NCBI GenBank assembly: GCA_039818165.1
Contig: JBCBUL010000001.1
Location: 124,001-188,000, forward strand
Direction: 5' to 3'
Length of the DNA stretch: 64,000 nucleotides
Source: UBA5336 sp039818165
Lineage (GTDB): Bacteria > Pseudomonadota > Alphaproteobacteria > Caulobacterales > Hyphomonadaceae
Shown in pieces: positions 8,115 through 17,304 of the stretch; position 1 is the stretch's first letter; the number at the start of each line of letters is the position of its first letter. The notes under the pieces were generated by a model. It saw only the letters and a list, made by a program, of their open reading frames with translations, searched no databases and was not told the origin of the DNA. Position numbers and translations under genes: made by a program.

Positions 8115-8135
8115 AAGCTCTCTGGAGAATGCGAA

Positions 8136-8160
8136 AAAGGGCGCCGAAGAGGCGCCCTTT
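8136..8160. terminator. Bidirectional terminator
   Basis: AAAGGGCGCC and GGCGCCCTTT form a perfect 10-bp stem with a GAAGA loop. The A-run on the left gives a U-run for the reverse strand, so it can end both the + gene (to 8114) and the convergent metY (to 8184). Confidence 0.85.
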
Positions 8161-8183
8161 CTGTATCTGCTCAAGTGTCCAGA

Positions 8184-9491
8184 TCAGACCGATGCCAATG
8201 CCTGATCCAGATCGGCAATGATGTCATCTGCATCTTCAATGCCCACCGACAGTCTGACTGTATCCGGCCCAGCGCCTGCTGCGATTTTCTGCTCATCTGA
8301 CAATTGGCTGTGGGTGGTCGACGCAGGATGAATGATCAGGGACCGCGTATCGCCGATATTTGCTAGATGGCTGAACAGTTTCACGCCCGCAACAACGCCA
8401 ACGCCGGCGGCATGGCCACCCTTGAGGCCGAAGGTGAACACTGCGCCGCCTTGACCGTCGAGATAGCGCTTTGCCCGCTCATGGTGGGGATCATCGTCCA
8501 GACCCGCATAGCGAACCCATCCGACTTTTTCGTGGGACTTGAGGTATTGAGCGACTTTCAGCGCGTTTTCGCAGTGTTTGGCCATGCGCAGCGGAAGGGT
8601 TTCGCACCCGGTCATGATCAAAAAGGCGTTGAACGGTGAGAGCGCTGGTCCGAGATCACGCAAGCTGAATGCCTTCGTCGCGATGGCGAATGCGATGTTC
8701 ACGTTCGATCCGTCCGGCCCCATTGGCAACGCCGCAAATGTCTCGCCCAACACAAGATCGTTGTAGAAGCTCAAGGGCTTGGTCAGCGTCGGGAAATTGT
8801 CGGCATGTGCCGTCCAATCGAAGTTGCCGCCATCAATGACGATTCCGCCGATCGAGTTGCCGTGGCCTCCGATGAACTTTGTCAGTGACTCCACGACAAT
8901 GTTCGCCCCGTGCTCGATGGGACGGCAAAGCGCCGGCGAAGCCATGGTATTGTCCACGATGTATGGCACGCCGTGGCGGGCAGCGATGGCGGCGATTGCG
9001 GCCATATCGGTGACGAGACCGCCCGGATTGGCAAGGCTTTCCGTAAATACGGCACGGACATCGGGGCCCATGGCGCGCTCAAAGCTCTCCGGGTCATCGA
9101 TGTCTGCCCATTCAACGCCCCAGCCGAACTTGGCGAAACCGTGTGCAAATTGGTTGAGAGAGCCGCCATAGAGTTGTTTTGCGGCGACGACCTTCGTCCC
9201 GGGCTCCATCAACACGTGCAGCGCGAGCAATTGAGCAGCGTGTCCTGAGGCTACCGAAACCCCCATGGTTCCGCCTTCCAGATCTGCGATTCTGGCTTCA
9301 AGCGCGCTTGTTGTGGGGTTGCCGATCCGGGAATAGATGTCGCCGAATTCCTGCAACGCAAACAGCCTTGCAGCGTGATCTGCATCCTTGAAGACGAAGG
9401 ATGTCGTCTGGTGGATGGGCTGAGCTCGCGAGCCCGAAACGGGGTCAGGGGCTGCACCAGCATGGATCGCGCGCGTTGAAAAACCACTCAT
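8184..9491 (-). CDS. metY: O-acetylhomoserine sulfhydrylase / aminocarboxypropyltransferase
   Basis: 435-residue PLP enzyme of the Cys/Met metabolism family. It makes homocysteine from O-acetylhomoserine and sulfide. Key residues are visible: Y53-S-R55 (DIYSRIGNPT), Asp180 (IVDNTMASP) and the PLP Lys205 in ESLTKFIGGHG. The HGN after the Lys and the length above 420 favour MetY over the shorter MetZ or cystathionine enzymes. The start has GGAGGGAG upstream. The leader carries a small palindrome (9546-9559). Confidence 0.9.
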   Translation of the reverse strand: MSGFSTRAIHAGAAPDPVSGSRAQPIHQTTSFVFKDADHAARLFALQEFGDIYSRIGNPTTSALEARIADLEGGTMGVSVASGHAAQLLALHVLMEPGTKVVAAKQLYGGSLNQFAHGFAKFGWGVEWADIDDPESFERAMGPDVRAVFTESLANPGGLVTDMAAIAAIAARHGVPYIVDNTMASPALCRPIEHGANIVVESLTKFIGGHGNSIGGIVIDGGNFDWTAHADNFPTLTKPLSFYNDLVLGETFAALPMGPDGSNVNIAFAIATKAFSLRDLGPALSPFNAFLIMTGCETLPLRMAKHCENALKVAQYLKSHEKVGWVRYAGLDDDPHHERAKRYLDGQGGAVFTFGLKGGHAAGVGVVAGVKLFSHLANIGDTRSLIIHPASTTHSQLSDEQKIAAGAGPDTVRLSVGIEDADDIIADLDQALASV

Positions 9492-9545
9492 CGAAGTCTC
9501 CCTCCAACTTGATTAGGATAATAGCACCGAGTTTGCCGCCGGCAT

Positions 9546-9559
9546 CTCGCCTTGGCGAG
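9546..9559. promoter_or_regulatory. Palindrome in the metY leader / divergent promoter
   Basis: CTCGCC-TT-GGCGAG is a perfect inverted repeat 55 bases upstream of metY, between metY and the divergent acyl-CoA ligase. It could be an operator or an RNA hairpin. I see no match to the SAM-II or SAH riboswitch cores. Confidence 0.35.
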
Positions 9560-9639
9560 TCTTGCGTGCTCAAGCTACAGACTAGATAACCTCACGATAC
9601 ACAACTGGGTATGGCCGAGCCTTTAGGAGACGCTGCGAG

Positions 9640-11208
9640 ATGATTGACCTGACCACCATTCGCCACGTGGCTGATATTACACGTGAACAGGCCCGGATCC
9701 GGGGCGGAGAGACCGCGCTTTGGTTCGAAGGCAAGGAAACCAGCTTTGCGACGCTGGATGCCCGGGCCAATCAGGTGGCGAATGGGTTGATGGCTGCGGG
9801 GGCGCAGACCGAGGATCGGATCGGTTATCTCGGCAAGAATACTGATATCTTCTACGAACTTGTTTTCGGAGCGGCAAAGGCGCGTATGGCGCTGACGGGC
9901 ATTAACAGTCGGCTCGCTGCCCCCGAGCTTCAATTCATTATATCTGACGCCAAAATCTCTGTTCTGTTTGTGGCCAAGGAATTTCATCAAGTCATTGCTG
10001 GCATCATGAACGACTGCCCGGATTTGCGCATGATCGTCAGCCTCGATGACGAATGGGGCGCATGGCCAGCGTATACGGCCTGGCGCGGCGCTCAGAATGC
10101 CACCGATCCCAATCTCGCCATCGATATCAACGACGATGTGGTGCAGCTCTACACATCCGGTACAACCGGGCTGCCCAAGGGCGTTCAACTGACGGACGCG
10201 AACTACATAGGCTTTTTTGCCCAGGCCGGTGAACTGGAATGGTCGAGCTATGGCGCGGGCGACGCCGTCATGAACGCCATGCCTCAATTCCACGTTGCGG
10301 GGGTGAACGTTGGTATCCTGGCGGCGCTCCAAGGCGCGAAAACCGTGATCTTGCGCGAGATTGATCCGGGTCTCATTCTCGATCTCGTAGAGCAACAGCA
10401 GATCCGTCACGCATTCTGGGTCCCCGCGGTCATCTTGATGCTGTCCCAGCAGCCGGACGTGCGTAGCCGGGATTTCTCCCAACTCCAGCAGGTCTTTTAC
10501 GGTGCGTCTCCGATTGCAGAAGACCTCCTGAAGGAAGCAGTAGACATCATGGGCGCGCGGTTCACGCAGCTTTATGGCCTAACCGAAACAGTCGGAGCGG
10601 GAACCTTCCTTCCGCCTGAGGCCCACGACCCGGCATGGGGCAAACTGCGCAGTTGCGGTGTGCCCTGGCCCGGCGCGGTTGTGCGCTGTGTTGATGCTGA
10701 TGGCGCAGACGTTCCTACGGGCGATGTGGGCGAAATCGTGATTGCGTCGGACTTTGTAATGAAAGGCTATTGGAACCGACCAGACGCGACCGAAGAGTCC
10801 ATTCGAAATGGTTTCTTTCACACCGGGGATGCGGGCTATTTCGACGAGGATGGCTTCCTTTTTATCCACGACCGAGTGAAGGACCTGATCGTTTCAGGCG
10901 GTGAAAACGTCTATCCAGCAGAGGTGGAAAACGCGATATTCGGACATCCTGGCGTGGCCGATGTCGCGGTCATTGGTGTCCCGGATGAGACATGGGGAGA
11001 AGCCGTGAAAGCGATCATTGTCCCCAAGCCAGGGGAATCCCCGACCGCTGAGGACATCATAGCTTTCGCTAAGGAACGCATTGCTGGGTACAAAGCGCCA
11101 AAGAGCGTGGATTTCGCCGAGGTTCTGCCGCGTAACCCGTCTGGGAAAATCCTGCGCAAGGACCTTCGCGAACCCTATTGGGCCGGCCAAACCCGGCGCG
11201 TTGGATGA
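9640..11208 (+). CDS. Acyl-CoA synthetase (AMP-forming fatty acid-CoA ligase)
   Basis: 522 residues of the ANL superfamily. The phosphate loop is YTSGTTGLPKG (171-181), followed by the adenylate motif LYGLTETVG, the hinge region HDRVKDLIVSGGENVYP and the catalytic Lys in PRNPSGKILRKDL. It activates a carboxylic acid, probably a fatty or aromatic acid, to the CoA thioester. TAGGAGA precedes the ATG. The gene is divergent from metY and probably monocistronic; the chain length of its substrate is not readable from sequence. Confidence 0.9.
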   Translation: MIDLTTIRHVADITREQARIRGGETALWFEGKETSFATLDARANQVANGLMAAGAQTEDRIGYLGKNTDIFYELVFGAAKARMALTGINSRLAAPELQFIISDAKISVLFVAKEFHQVIAGIMNDCPDLRMIVSLDDEWGAWPAYTAWRGAQNATDPNLAIDINDDVVQLYTSGTTGLPKGVQLTDANYIGFFAQAGELEWSSYGAGDAVMNAMPQFHVAGVNVGILAALQGAKTVILREIDPGLILDLVEQQQIRHAFWVPAVILMLSQQPDVRSRDFSQLQQVFYGASPIAEDLLKEAVDIMGARFTQLYGLTETVGAGTFLPPEAHDPAWGKLRSCGVPWPGAVVRCVDADGADVPTGDVGEIVIASDFVMKGYWNRPDATEESIRNGFFHTGDAGYFDEDGFLFIHDRVKDLIVSGGENVYPAEVENAIFGHPGVADVAVIGVPDETWGEAVKAIIVPKPGESPTAEDIIAFAKERIAGYKAPKSVDFAEVLPRNPSGKILRKDLREPYWAGQTRRVG

Positions 11209-11289
11209 TCAACTCCGTCGTTTTCGGTAACGGATAGGAAAACATAGTCGGGTACTCTCTAAAGGCTGCAGCCTTTCCGGAGCCCTCCA

Positions 11290-12174
11290 ATGTATGACGC
11301 GCGTAGTTCGACCGGCGACAAGAGTGATATGATCTTCGGCGTAGCGACCTTGGTTGTCGTTGGCGTTGCATTTGCCGCGGCCTGGTTCGGTGCGGGGCTC
11401 TTCAAATCGGATGCGCCGAGTGGCGCGACACTGCCCGTGGCCGCCACGATGTCAGGCGACTCCCCGCTGGCGCAAGCCTTTAGCGAGCCAAACGAGCAAC
11501 GCCTCTTGCGCGCTTACTCGCAACTGGACCCGAAGGGCTATGCCCAGCTCGAAACCCGTATCGGGGCCACCAACGGCCGGGAAAAGCAGATTGAAGCGCT
11601 CGGCGAGGCAGTGGGCCTGTCTCTTCTCAACAATGCTGAGCACCTGGCGCGTGTCTCAGCGTCCGACATCAATGGTATGCTGGATACGGCGACCCAGGCG
11701 CTGAATGCTGCCCGGTCTTCAAACAACCAGCTCTGCCTTGGGTCGACCTACACCCATTTGGAAGGCATGAGCCCGGCGCGTGCTCAGCGAGAGGTAGAGC
11801 GCCTGTTGGAGAAAGCTGGGTTTAACGTCGAGTCGGCCCACGCCATGGCGGTGTCTTTCCAGGCGGATTTCCTGGAGATGGCTGTTCGGGCAAAGTCCAA
11901 TCCCCAGCGCCACGGAAAACTGACGCCTCAAGACGAGGCTGCTTTCCAGAATCTGATGATGAGCTTCATGACGGACCCGGCATTCCTGAGCGTTGCGATG
12001 GCCGACAGCCAGGAAGCGGCGATGGCAAACCTGAATCTATGTGAGATGGGCGTGAAAGTGCTGCGCGAAGTGCGACAGCTTCCCGACGGCACCAAGGCCC
12101 GGGCGTGGGCGTCCGTATTCGATATGCCGGAAGTGCGGCAGGGACTGCGCGAGGCGAAGAATTTCGCCTTCTAG
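11290..12174 (+). CDS. Membrane-anchored hypothetical protein, 294 aa
   Basis: After a 13-residue polar N-terminus comes one strong membrane helix (MIFGVATLVVVGVAFAAAWF), then about 255 residues of mostly helical, charged sequence that should lie in the periplasm. There are two Cys (QLCLGS and NLCEMG). I do not recognise the family. It follows the acyl-CoA ligase by 81 bases and ends six bases before the convergent isomerase gene. Confidence 0.55.
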   Translation: MYDARSSTGDKSDMIFGVATLVVVGVAFAAAWFGAGLFKSDAPSGATLPVAATMSGDSPLAQAFSEPNEQRLLRAYSQLDPKGYAQLETRIGATNGREKQIEALGEAVGLSLLNNAEHLARVSASDINGMLDTATQALNAARSSNNQLCLGSTYTHLEGMSPARAQREVERLLEKAGFNVESAHAMAVSFQADFLEMAVRAKSNPQRHGKLTPQDEAAFQNLMMSFMTDPAFLSVAMADSQEAAMANLNLCEMGVKVLREVRQLPDGTKARAWASVFDMPEVRQGLREAKNFAF

Positions 12175-12180
12175 TTCGCC

Positions 12181-12825
12181 TTAAAGTCTCTCGACGCCAC
12201 TCCGTTCGAGGCGCCATTCCAGAAGGTCAATCCGGTCCTGGCCGAAGAAGGCCTCACTATCGAACACCATCAGGGGCACGCCCCAATGGTGCTTGTCCTG
12301 CTCTGCCTGGGCCGATTCGATTTCAACCGTAAGGCGTTCGGACGCTGCTTCGGCACGTGCGTCCATCTCTGCAAGGTCAAACCCGAAAAGGGCCACCGCG
12401 TCCGCCAGAGCTGCGCCCTCGTTCCAGGCCTGCCCGGACCAGATCAGCGACGAGACCGCGTCCAGGAACGCCCAGCCTTCTGAGTCGCCGGCTTCGCATG
12501 CAAGTACGCCCAGCCTGCTCAGCCTATGAATATAGGGCTGGTCGGCGCTAATTTCGCGCGTGGCCATGTCCATCACCACCGGATCGGGTTTTGGCGGCGC
12601 GAGCGGCAGACCGAGATATTCTGACAGTCTGAAAATGTCTCGCATCAAGTAAGGCGTCCATTGCGGCGGCGCTTTTGCAAAAAACTCCGGTGTGCGAATG
12701 GCGATCGGATAAACAACGCGCGGGCGAATACGGATATCCCACGTCTCGTTTAGCGCACGCAGCCGTTTGGTTGCCAAATAGGAATACGGTGAGCGGAAAG
12801 ACCAAAATACGTCGACGTTTTTCAT
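12181..12825 (-). CDS. 2-hydroxychromene-2-carboxylate isomerase family protein (DsbA-like fold)
   Basis: 214 residues. The N-terminus VDVFWSFRSPYSYLA carries the SPYS that replaces CxxC in HCCA isomerases (glutathione S-transferase kappa-like fold). A GVPLMVFDSEAFFGQDRIDLLEW end is also typical, where the cis-Pro loop and the final helix lie. The classical reaction is in naphthalene catabolism, but many homologues sit outside such pathways and act on unknown glutathione conjugates. It is divergent from the esterase at 12873. Confidence 0.8.
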   Translation of the reverse strand: MKNVDVFWSFRSPYSYLATKRLRALNETWDIRIRPRVVYPIAIRTPEFFAKAPPQWTPYLMRDIFRLSEYLGLPLAPPKPDPVVMDMATREISADQPYIHRLSRLGVLACEAGDSEGWAFLDAVSSLIWSGQAWNEGAALADAVALFGFDLAEMDARAEAASERLTVEIESAQAEQDKHHWGVPLMVFDSEAFFGQDRIDLLEWRLERSGVERL

Positions 12826-12872
12826 AATTTACCCTCTTGGCCTCCCGTGCCTTCGGGGTCATCCTCGCCCCG

Positions 12873-13853
12873 ATGATTGAACAAACGATCCGCGCTTTTC
12901 TTGACCAGATCAAGCTGCCTGAAGTGGCAGTCCCCGATTTTTCCGGACTAGACTGGGTGCAGAGCACAGATCGCCTTCGCAAAAGCTTCTATCGAGCCAG
13001 CCGGTCCATCGAAACGGACGCCCCCCAGCTTGCAGAAGTGTCCCATTTGCCGATTGAAGGGGCCGACGGGACGCTTAAGGCGCGGCTCTATGTTCCCCTG
13101 GCTGCAGGCATCGGTCCGGGACCGGCCATCGTATTTTTCCATGGTGGAGGGTTTGTGCTGGGCGATCTGGACAGCCATGACATGATCTGCCGCCGCCTCG
13201 CACACAGCTCCCGGTGCCGCGTGATCGCGGTGGACTATCGCCTTGCCCCGGAGAACAAGTTTCCTGCCGCGCACCTCGACGCTGAAGCGGCGTGGACCTG
13301 GATCCTTGGTCATGTCGACCACCTGAACTTCGATCCTGAACGTATCGCCGTTGCGGGAGACAGCGCTGGGGGCAATTTGGCGACATTTGTCTGCCAGCAA
13401 ATGAACCGCACCGCTGGTCCCATGCCAGCCTTCCAGCTCTTGCTGTATCCACTGGTTCAATTCGTGGACATTCGCACGGCGAAGCTGAATTTTCAGCAGG
13501 GCGGTTTCTTCATCTCACCAAACCTGTTCGACTATTTTCGCGATGCCTACCTTGACGGCGAAGAAGACAGAATGGACCCCCGTGTCTCCCCCCTTTTTGC
13601 GCCGGAAACCGATTTTCGCGGTCTGCCGCCAGCGCACTTTGTCCTGTGTGGTTGGGATCCTCTCCAACACGAAGGGCGTGCCTACGCCGACAAGCTGGCA
13701 AGTTTCGGCGTTCCCGTCACGGTGCGCGATCACCCGGGAATGGTCCACGGTTTCATGAACTTGACCGCGGTTTCGACAAAAGTGCGCGATGCGATCCATG
13801 ATTGCGGCGGCGTGGTCGGCCGGGCTCTTGGCGCCCTGCAGTCGACAGACTAG
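12873..13853 (+). CDS. Alpha/beta hydrolase, hormone-sensitive-lipase (HSL) type esterase
   Basis: 326 residues. Oxyanion-hole motif HGGG at 90-93, nucleophile Ser164 in GDSAGG, then the acid in CGWDPL and the His in MVHGF complete the triad. This is the bacterial HSL (family IV) esterase pattern acting on short acyl esters. No signal peptide, so cytoplasmic. The ATG at 12873 was preferred to a TTG 36 bases upstream; its SD is weak, so the start is uncertain. Only 47 bases separate it from the divergent isomerase gene. Confidence 0.85.
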   Translation: MIEQTIRAFLDQIKLPEVAVPDFSGLDWVQSTDRLRKSFYRASRSIETDAPQLAEVSHLPIEGADGTLKARLYVPLAAGIGPGPAIVFFHGGGFVLGDLDSHDMICRRLAHSSRCRVIAVDYRLAPENKFPAAHLDAEAAWTWILGHVDHLNFDPERIAVAGDSAGGNLATFVCQQMNRTAGPMPAFQLLLYPLVQFVDIRTAKLNFQQGGFFISPNLFDYFRDAYLDGEEDRMDPRVSPLFAPETDFRGLPPAHFVLCGWDPLQHEGRAYADKLASFGVPVTVRDHPGMVHGFMNLTAVSTKVRDAIHDCGGVVGRALGALQSTD

Positions 13854-13939
13854 CCCACTCATAGAGTGCACCCGCTTTAACCACTTATCCACAATCCTTA
13901 CGGCATTGTTGCGCTTGTTTTGTTAGGGTTTCTGTCTCT

Positions 13940-16240
13940 TTGGCCGCGTTGCCTTTGACGGTTTCCCGTTTTGCTGGGGCGCTAGCAACTGTGTTTCAAC
14001 GGCTTGCCACCCGATCTATTCTGCTTGCAGCCTTCGGCGCTTTAGCGACCAGCGTGTTCGCACAAGTGGCAAACGCCCAGGCAACGATTGATGACCCCAA
14101 CGCCGATGAAAACCAGTTGATGAGTCGCCTTGATGGCGATGGGGTCACGCTCTCCAATCCAGGCTTTCCGGCGGCGAACACCTCCACAACGCCCGACTCT
14201 TTCGGTTTGTTCTCGAACGGCATATTGGGCGCGGGATTGGAGATCGACGCAGGCATCGTGATGTCGACCGGCACCGTGACTGAGGCTCTGTCTTCAAACA
14301 CGCAGGCTGCGACCACAGAAGGAACTGACGTTACTTACAACGATCCAGACGTCACGGGGATCGACATTGAAGCCAACCATAACGTCGCAATTTTTGAGTT
14401 CGACGCCACGCTGGATCCGTTTGTGACGGGATTGTCGATCAACTATCAGTTCGGGTCAGACGAATATCCCGACTATGTCGGCTCCCGCTTCAATGATGTG
14501 TTCGCATTCTTTGTGTCCGGTCCCGGGATCACAGGCACTCAAAACATTGCGCAGGCGCCCTTGGGCGGCAATGTGCGGATTAACAATATCAATATCGGGA
14601 CGGTTGGATGTGAGGATGACGCAACAACTCAGGATCTAACCCAGAGTGCGTTCTACATAAACAACGGCCACACAGCGGCGCTGCCGACCACATGCCAGCC
14701 CAATCCTCCGGCCGGCCCGTTCCCCGTTGTGACCGAGTATAACGGACTCACCACCCGGTTGACTGCCGAAAGCCGCGGCCTGACGCCGGGCGGCACATAT
14801 CGCGTGAAATTTGCCATCGCCGACGTGGTCGACCAACAGTTCGACAGTGGTGTTTTCATTGAGCTGATTTCCGGCATTTATGATCAGGACCACGCTGATG
14901 CACCGGCGACTTATGGTGATCCTGAGCACAACATCACATCCGGCCTCCTGCTCGGCACAACACGAACGGCCGACTCCGCAGGATACAATGATCCAAATGC
15001 GGCTGGGGATGTCGACGATGCCGTCTCCATTCCCAGTTTCACCCAGGGGGTGGTCTCCATACTTTCTGTTGATGTGACAGACTCCAGCGGCGTGCTCCAG
15101 GCGTGGATCGACTGGGGGGCTGATGGAACGTTCACGACGTCGGGGGACCAGGTTGCAACGAACCTCCAGGATGGGGGCGCGGGCGATCTTGACGGCACAG
15201 TGAATGGGACAATCGTGTTCGCCGCAAACGTGCCTGCAACAGCCACGCCCGGACAATCATTCGCACGATTTCGCTATTCCAGCGATACAAACCTCGCGCC
15301 GGACACTGGAGAGGCCAGTGATGGCGAGGTCGAGGACTATGCAATCACCATTTCCGCGTCGGGCGGCGCCGGGACATGTCCTGCAGGGCAGGTCGTGGTC
15401 TCCCAGTCTGGCAATGCTGACCTGGTCGTCCAGTCAGCCAATAACAGTGCCGAAGCGTTGGGTGTGCCCGAAGCGGCAGGAACGGCGACGGGGAATGGAA
15501 ATTCCGCACGCTTGACCAATAGTCAGCCCGTACTTCGGCTGGATTTGACAGACACGGTGCCGGAAGGCTCCACGATTGCCGTAAATCTGGCCCGAAACAA
15601 CAACTCCGCGAACTATGATATCGGCCTGTCTGACACAGGGTTGACCTACACAACCGTGGCAACTTTCAATTCGGGGCCGAATGACATCGCCCAAACGCTC
15701 AGTCTTACGGTCCCAGCCGGTGGTGCGCGGTTCATAGAGTTCTCAAGAAACTCCGGTTCTCTTTGGGTTGCGGGGCTATCGTATTCGGAAATCTGCGGCC
15801 CTGGCGGGCAACTAAGCGGCAGCAAGCAGGTTGAGGTCTATGACCCCACCAGCGCGGGACTGTTTGCCTTGCCGGGAACAGATGTCATCTACACCATTAC
15901 CGTGTCGAACACGGGCGGCGGTCCTGTGGATGCGAATTCGATCGATCTCGTCGATGTCGTGCCCGGGGAAGTCGAGCTGTTTTATGGCGCGACGCCGGAA
16001 TTTGGTGGCGAAGTCGTCGGCTGGTCGGAAACAAACACCAATCTGTTTTTCACCCCAGTTACGGACGTCGCATTCTCGAACTCAGCGTCACGACCGGCAG
16101 GGTTTGCCAACTGCAATTATACGCCAATTGCAGGCTACGACCCGGCCGTAACTTTCATTTGTATCAACCCCAAGGGGGCCATGAACTCCGGCGACCCCGA
16201 TCCCGAGTTTTCAATCAGTTTCAGGGCGCGGATCCGCTAA
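13940..16240 (+). CDS. Large exported protein: choice-of-anchor L, GEVED and DUF11-like domains
   Basis: 766 residues, no in-frame ATG near the start; TTG 13940 is used, with GTG 13991 as the main alternative. A signal peptide ends near VANAQA. Next comes a choice-of-anchor-L-like domain (about 40-310, with YQFGSDEYPDYVGSRFNDVF), a GEVED domain (about 320-475, ending DGEVEDYAITI), a third beta domain (about 480-620) and a C-terminal DUF11-like module (about 625-766) shared with the protein at 17305. Such proteins are surface or matrix proteins. It was presumably secreted and may bind carbohydrate or divalent ions, but no function is known. Confidence 0.7.
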   Translation: MAALPLTVSRFAGALATVFQRLATRSILLAAFGALATSVFAQVANAQATIDDPNADENQLMSRLDGDGVTLSNPGFPAANTSTTPDSFGLFSNGILGAGLEIDAGIVMSTGTVTEALSSNTQAATTEGTDVTYNDPDVTGIDIEANHNVAIFEFDATLDPFVTGLSINYQFGSDEYPDYVGSRFNDVFAFFVSGPGITGTQNIAQAPLGGNVRINNINIGTVGCEDDATTQDLTQSAFYINNGHTAALPTTCQPNPPAGPFPVVTEYNGLTTRLTAESRGLTPGGTYRVKFAIADVVDQQFDSGVFIELISGIYDQDHADAPATYGDPEHNITSGLLLGTTRTADSAGYNDPNAAGDVDDAVSIPSFTQGVVSILSVDVTDSSGVLQAWIDWGADGTFTTSGDQVATNLQDGGAGDLDGTVNGTIVFAANVPATATPGQSFARFRYSSDTNLAPDTGEASDGEVEDYAITISASGGAGTCPAGQVVVSQSGNADLVVQSANNSAEALGVPEAAGTATGNGNSARLTNSQPVLRLDLTDTVPEGSTIAVNLARNNNSANYDIGLSDTGLTYTTVATFNSGPNDIAQTLSLTVPAGGARFIEFSRNSGSLWVAGLSYSEICGPGGQLSGSKQVEVYDPTSAGLFALPGTDVIYTITVSNTGGGPVDANSIDLVDVVPGEVELFYGATPEFGGEVVGWSETNTNLFFTPVTDVAFSNSASRPAGFANCNYTPIAGYDPAVTFICINPKGAMNSGDPDPEFSISFRARIR

Positions 16241-16257
16241 TCCGATGTGCAGCCAAG

Positions 16258-16527
16258 CTATTTGGAGGGCGCGCTGGCCTTCAAGCTAAGCGCGTGCAGA
16301 CCGGACTCGAACTCGCTTGCCAAGACAAGATGGATGGTCCTCTGGATCTGAACGCGCGACAAACCCTCAAAGGCCTGCGACACAATCGTCACGTTGTAGT
16401 GGGTCTCACCCCCGGGAGAAGCGCCCGCATGTCCCGCATGGCGGGCGGAATCGTCGACCACTTCGAGCGTTTCAGGCGTGAAAGCTTCATCAAGTCGATC
16501 ACGAATCCGCTCAGTTCTGTTTGTCAA
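16258..16527 (-). CDS. bolA: BolA family protein
   Basis: 89 residues. The BolA fold is clear: RDRLDEAFTPETLEVVDDS, the loop with HAGH, HYNVTIVSQAFEGLSRVQIQR and a C-terminal HALSLKA. BolA proteins work with monothiol glutaredoxins in iron-sulfur trafficking and stress response. There is no ATG; the frame starts with TTG (16527), which has AAGGAG seven bases upstream. It is divergent from the J-protein gene across 39 bases, a pairing often seen in alphaproteobacteria. Confidence 0.9.
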   Translation of the reverse strand: MTNRTERIRDRLDEAFTPETLEVVDDSARHAGHAGASPGGETHYNVTIVSQAFEGLSRVQIQRTIHLVLASEFESGLHALSLKASAPSK

Positions 16528-16566
16528 TTCTGGTCTCCTTAAGGAACACAGCTATTATATCGCCCC

Positions 16567-17184
16567 ATGGATGATGCGTTTCCATACCGAGTGAAGTTTC
16601 GCGATATTCGCGTCAAGCCGCCAGCGGACGACGTATCGCGTGAAAAAGCGACGAAAACCCGAGTGTGTGAGCATCCCGGATGCGACCTCGCAGGAGAGCA
16701 CCGCGCTCCAAAAAGAAACGCACGCGGCCATCATTGGTTCTGCCAGCGTCACGCCGGCGAATACAATCGCAGTTTCAATTTCTTCGACAATATGACGGAA
16801 GCCGAAATCAAGGCGTTTGAAGAAGCCGCGAGATATGGACACAAGCGCACCTGGCGCTTCGGAACGGGGCCAGCCGGTGGCAAGAAGTCAGCCCAAATGC
16901 ATGACCGACGGCGCTGGCGCGGGGCAGAGATTTTTGATGAAGGCACTGTCGGGGCGCCGAGTTCAGGCGCGCCGCGGGGGCGCACTCGCCTGCAAATAAG
17001 GGCCCTGAACGAACTGGATCTGGAAGCCGATGCAACCGTAGACCAGATCCGCGAGCGCTACAGTGACTATGTCCGCTGCTTTCACCCTGACAGCAACAAA
17101 GGTGATCGGTCATCAGAACAGAAGCTGGCCCGGGTCCTCAGGGCCGGAAAAACGCTCAAGGCCGCAGGGCTTATGAAGCGTTAG
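16567..17184 (+). CDS. J-domain protein with N-terminal Cys/His cluster
   Basis: 205 residues. The J domain is at the C-terminus (about 148-205): LDLEADATVDQIRERY, the HPD signature in CFHPDSNKGDR and a final helix EQKLARVLRAGKTL. The N-terminal half has C34-x4-C39 and C59-x2-H62, a possible zinc site. J proteins stimulate DnaK; the client is unknown. This is the alphaproteobacterial DnaJ-like protein that commonly lies next to bolA and cobS; cobS is not present here, the next gene being an exported protein. Confidence 0.85.
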   Translation: MDDAFPYRVKFRDIRVKPPADDVSREKATKTRVCEHPGCDLAGEHRAPKRNARGHHWFCQRHAGEYNRSFNFFDNMTEAEIKAFEEAARYGHKRTWRFGTGPAGGKKSAQMHDRRRWRGAEIFDEGTVGAPSSGAPRGRTRLQIRALNELDLEADATVDQIRERYSDYVRCFHPDSNKGDRSSEQKLARVLRAGKTLKAAGLMKR

Positions 17185-17304
17185 CCTCCCATAGAGATCG
17201 GGCGCCAGTATTTCCATCTGCAGTGGCCGAAAGGCTCCATTAAACCTTAAGAATGACTTTCCTAGCGAAACCTCACACGACTGGGCGTGAAGGGACGGTC
17301 TAAG

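Noticed and set aside
13885..13893. Perfect DnaA box TTATCCACA before the large exported-protein gene
   Set aside because: A single 9-base match is expected about every 130 kb per strand by chance; there is no cluster, no AT-rich unwinding element and no origin-linked gene nearby.
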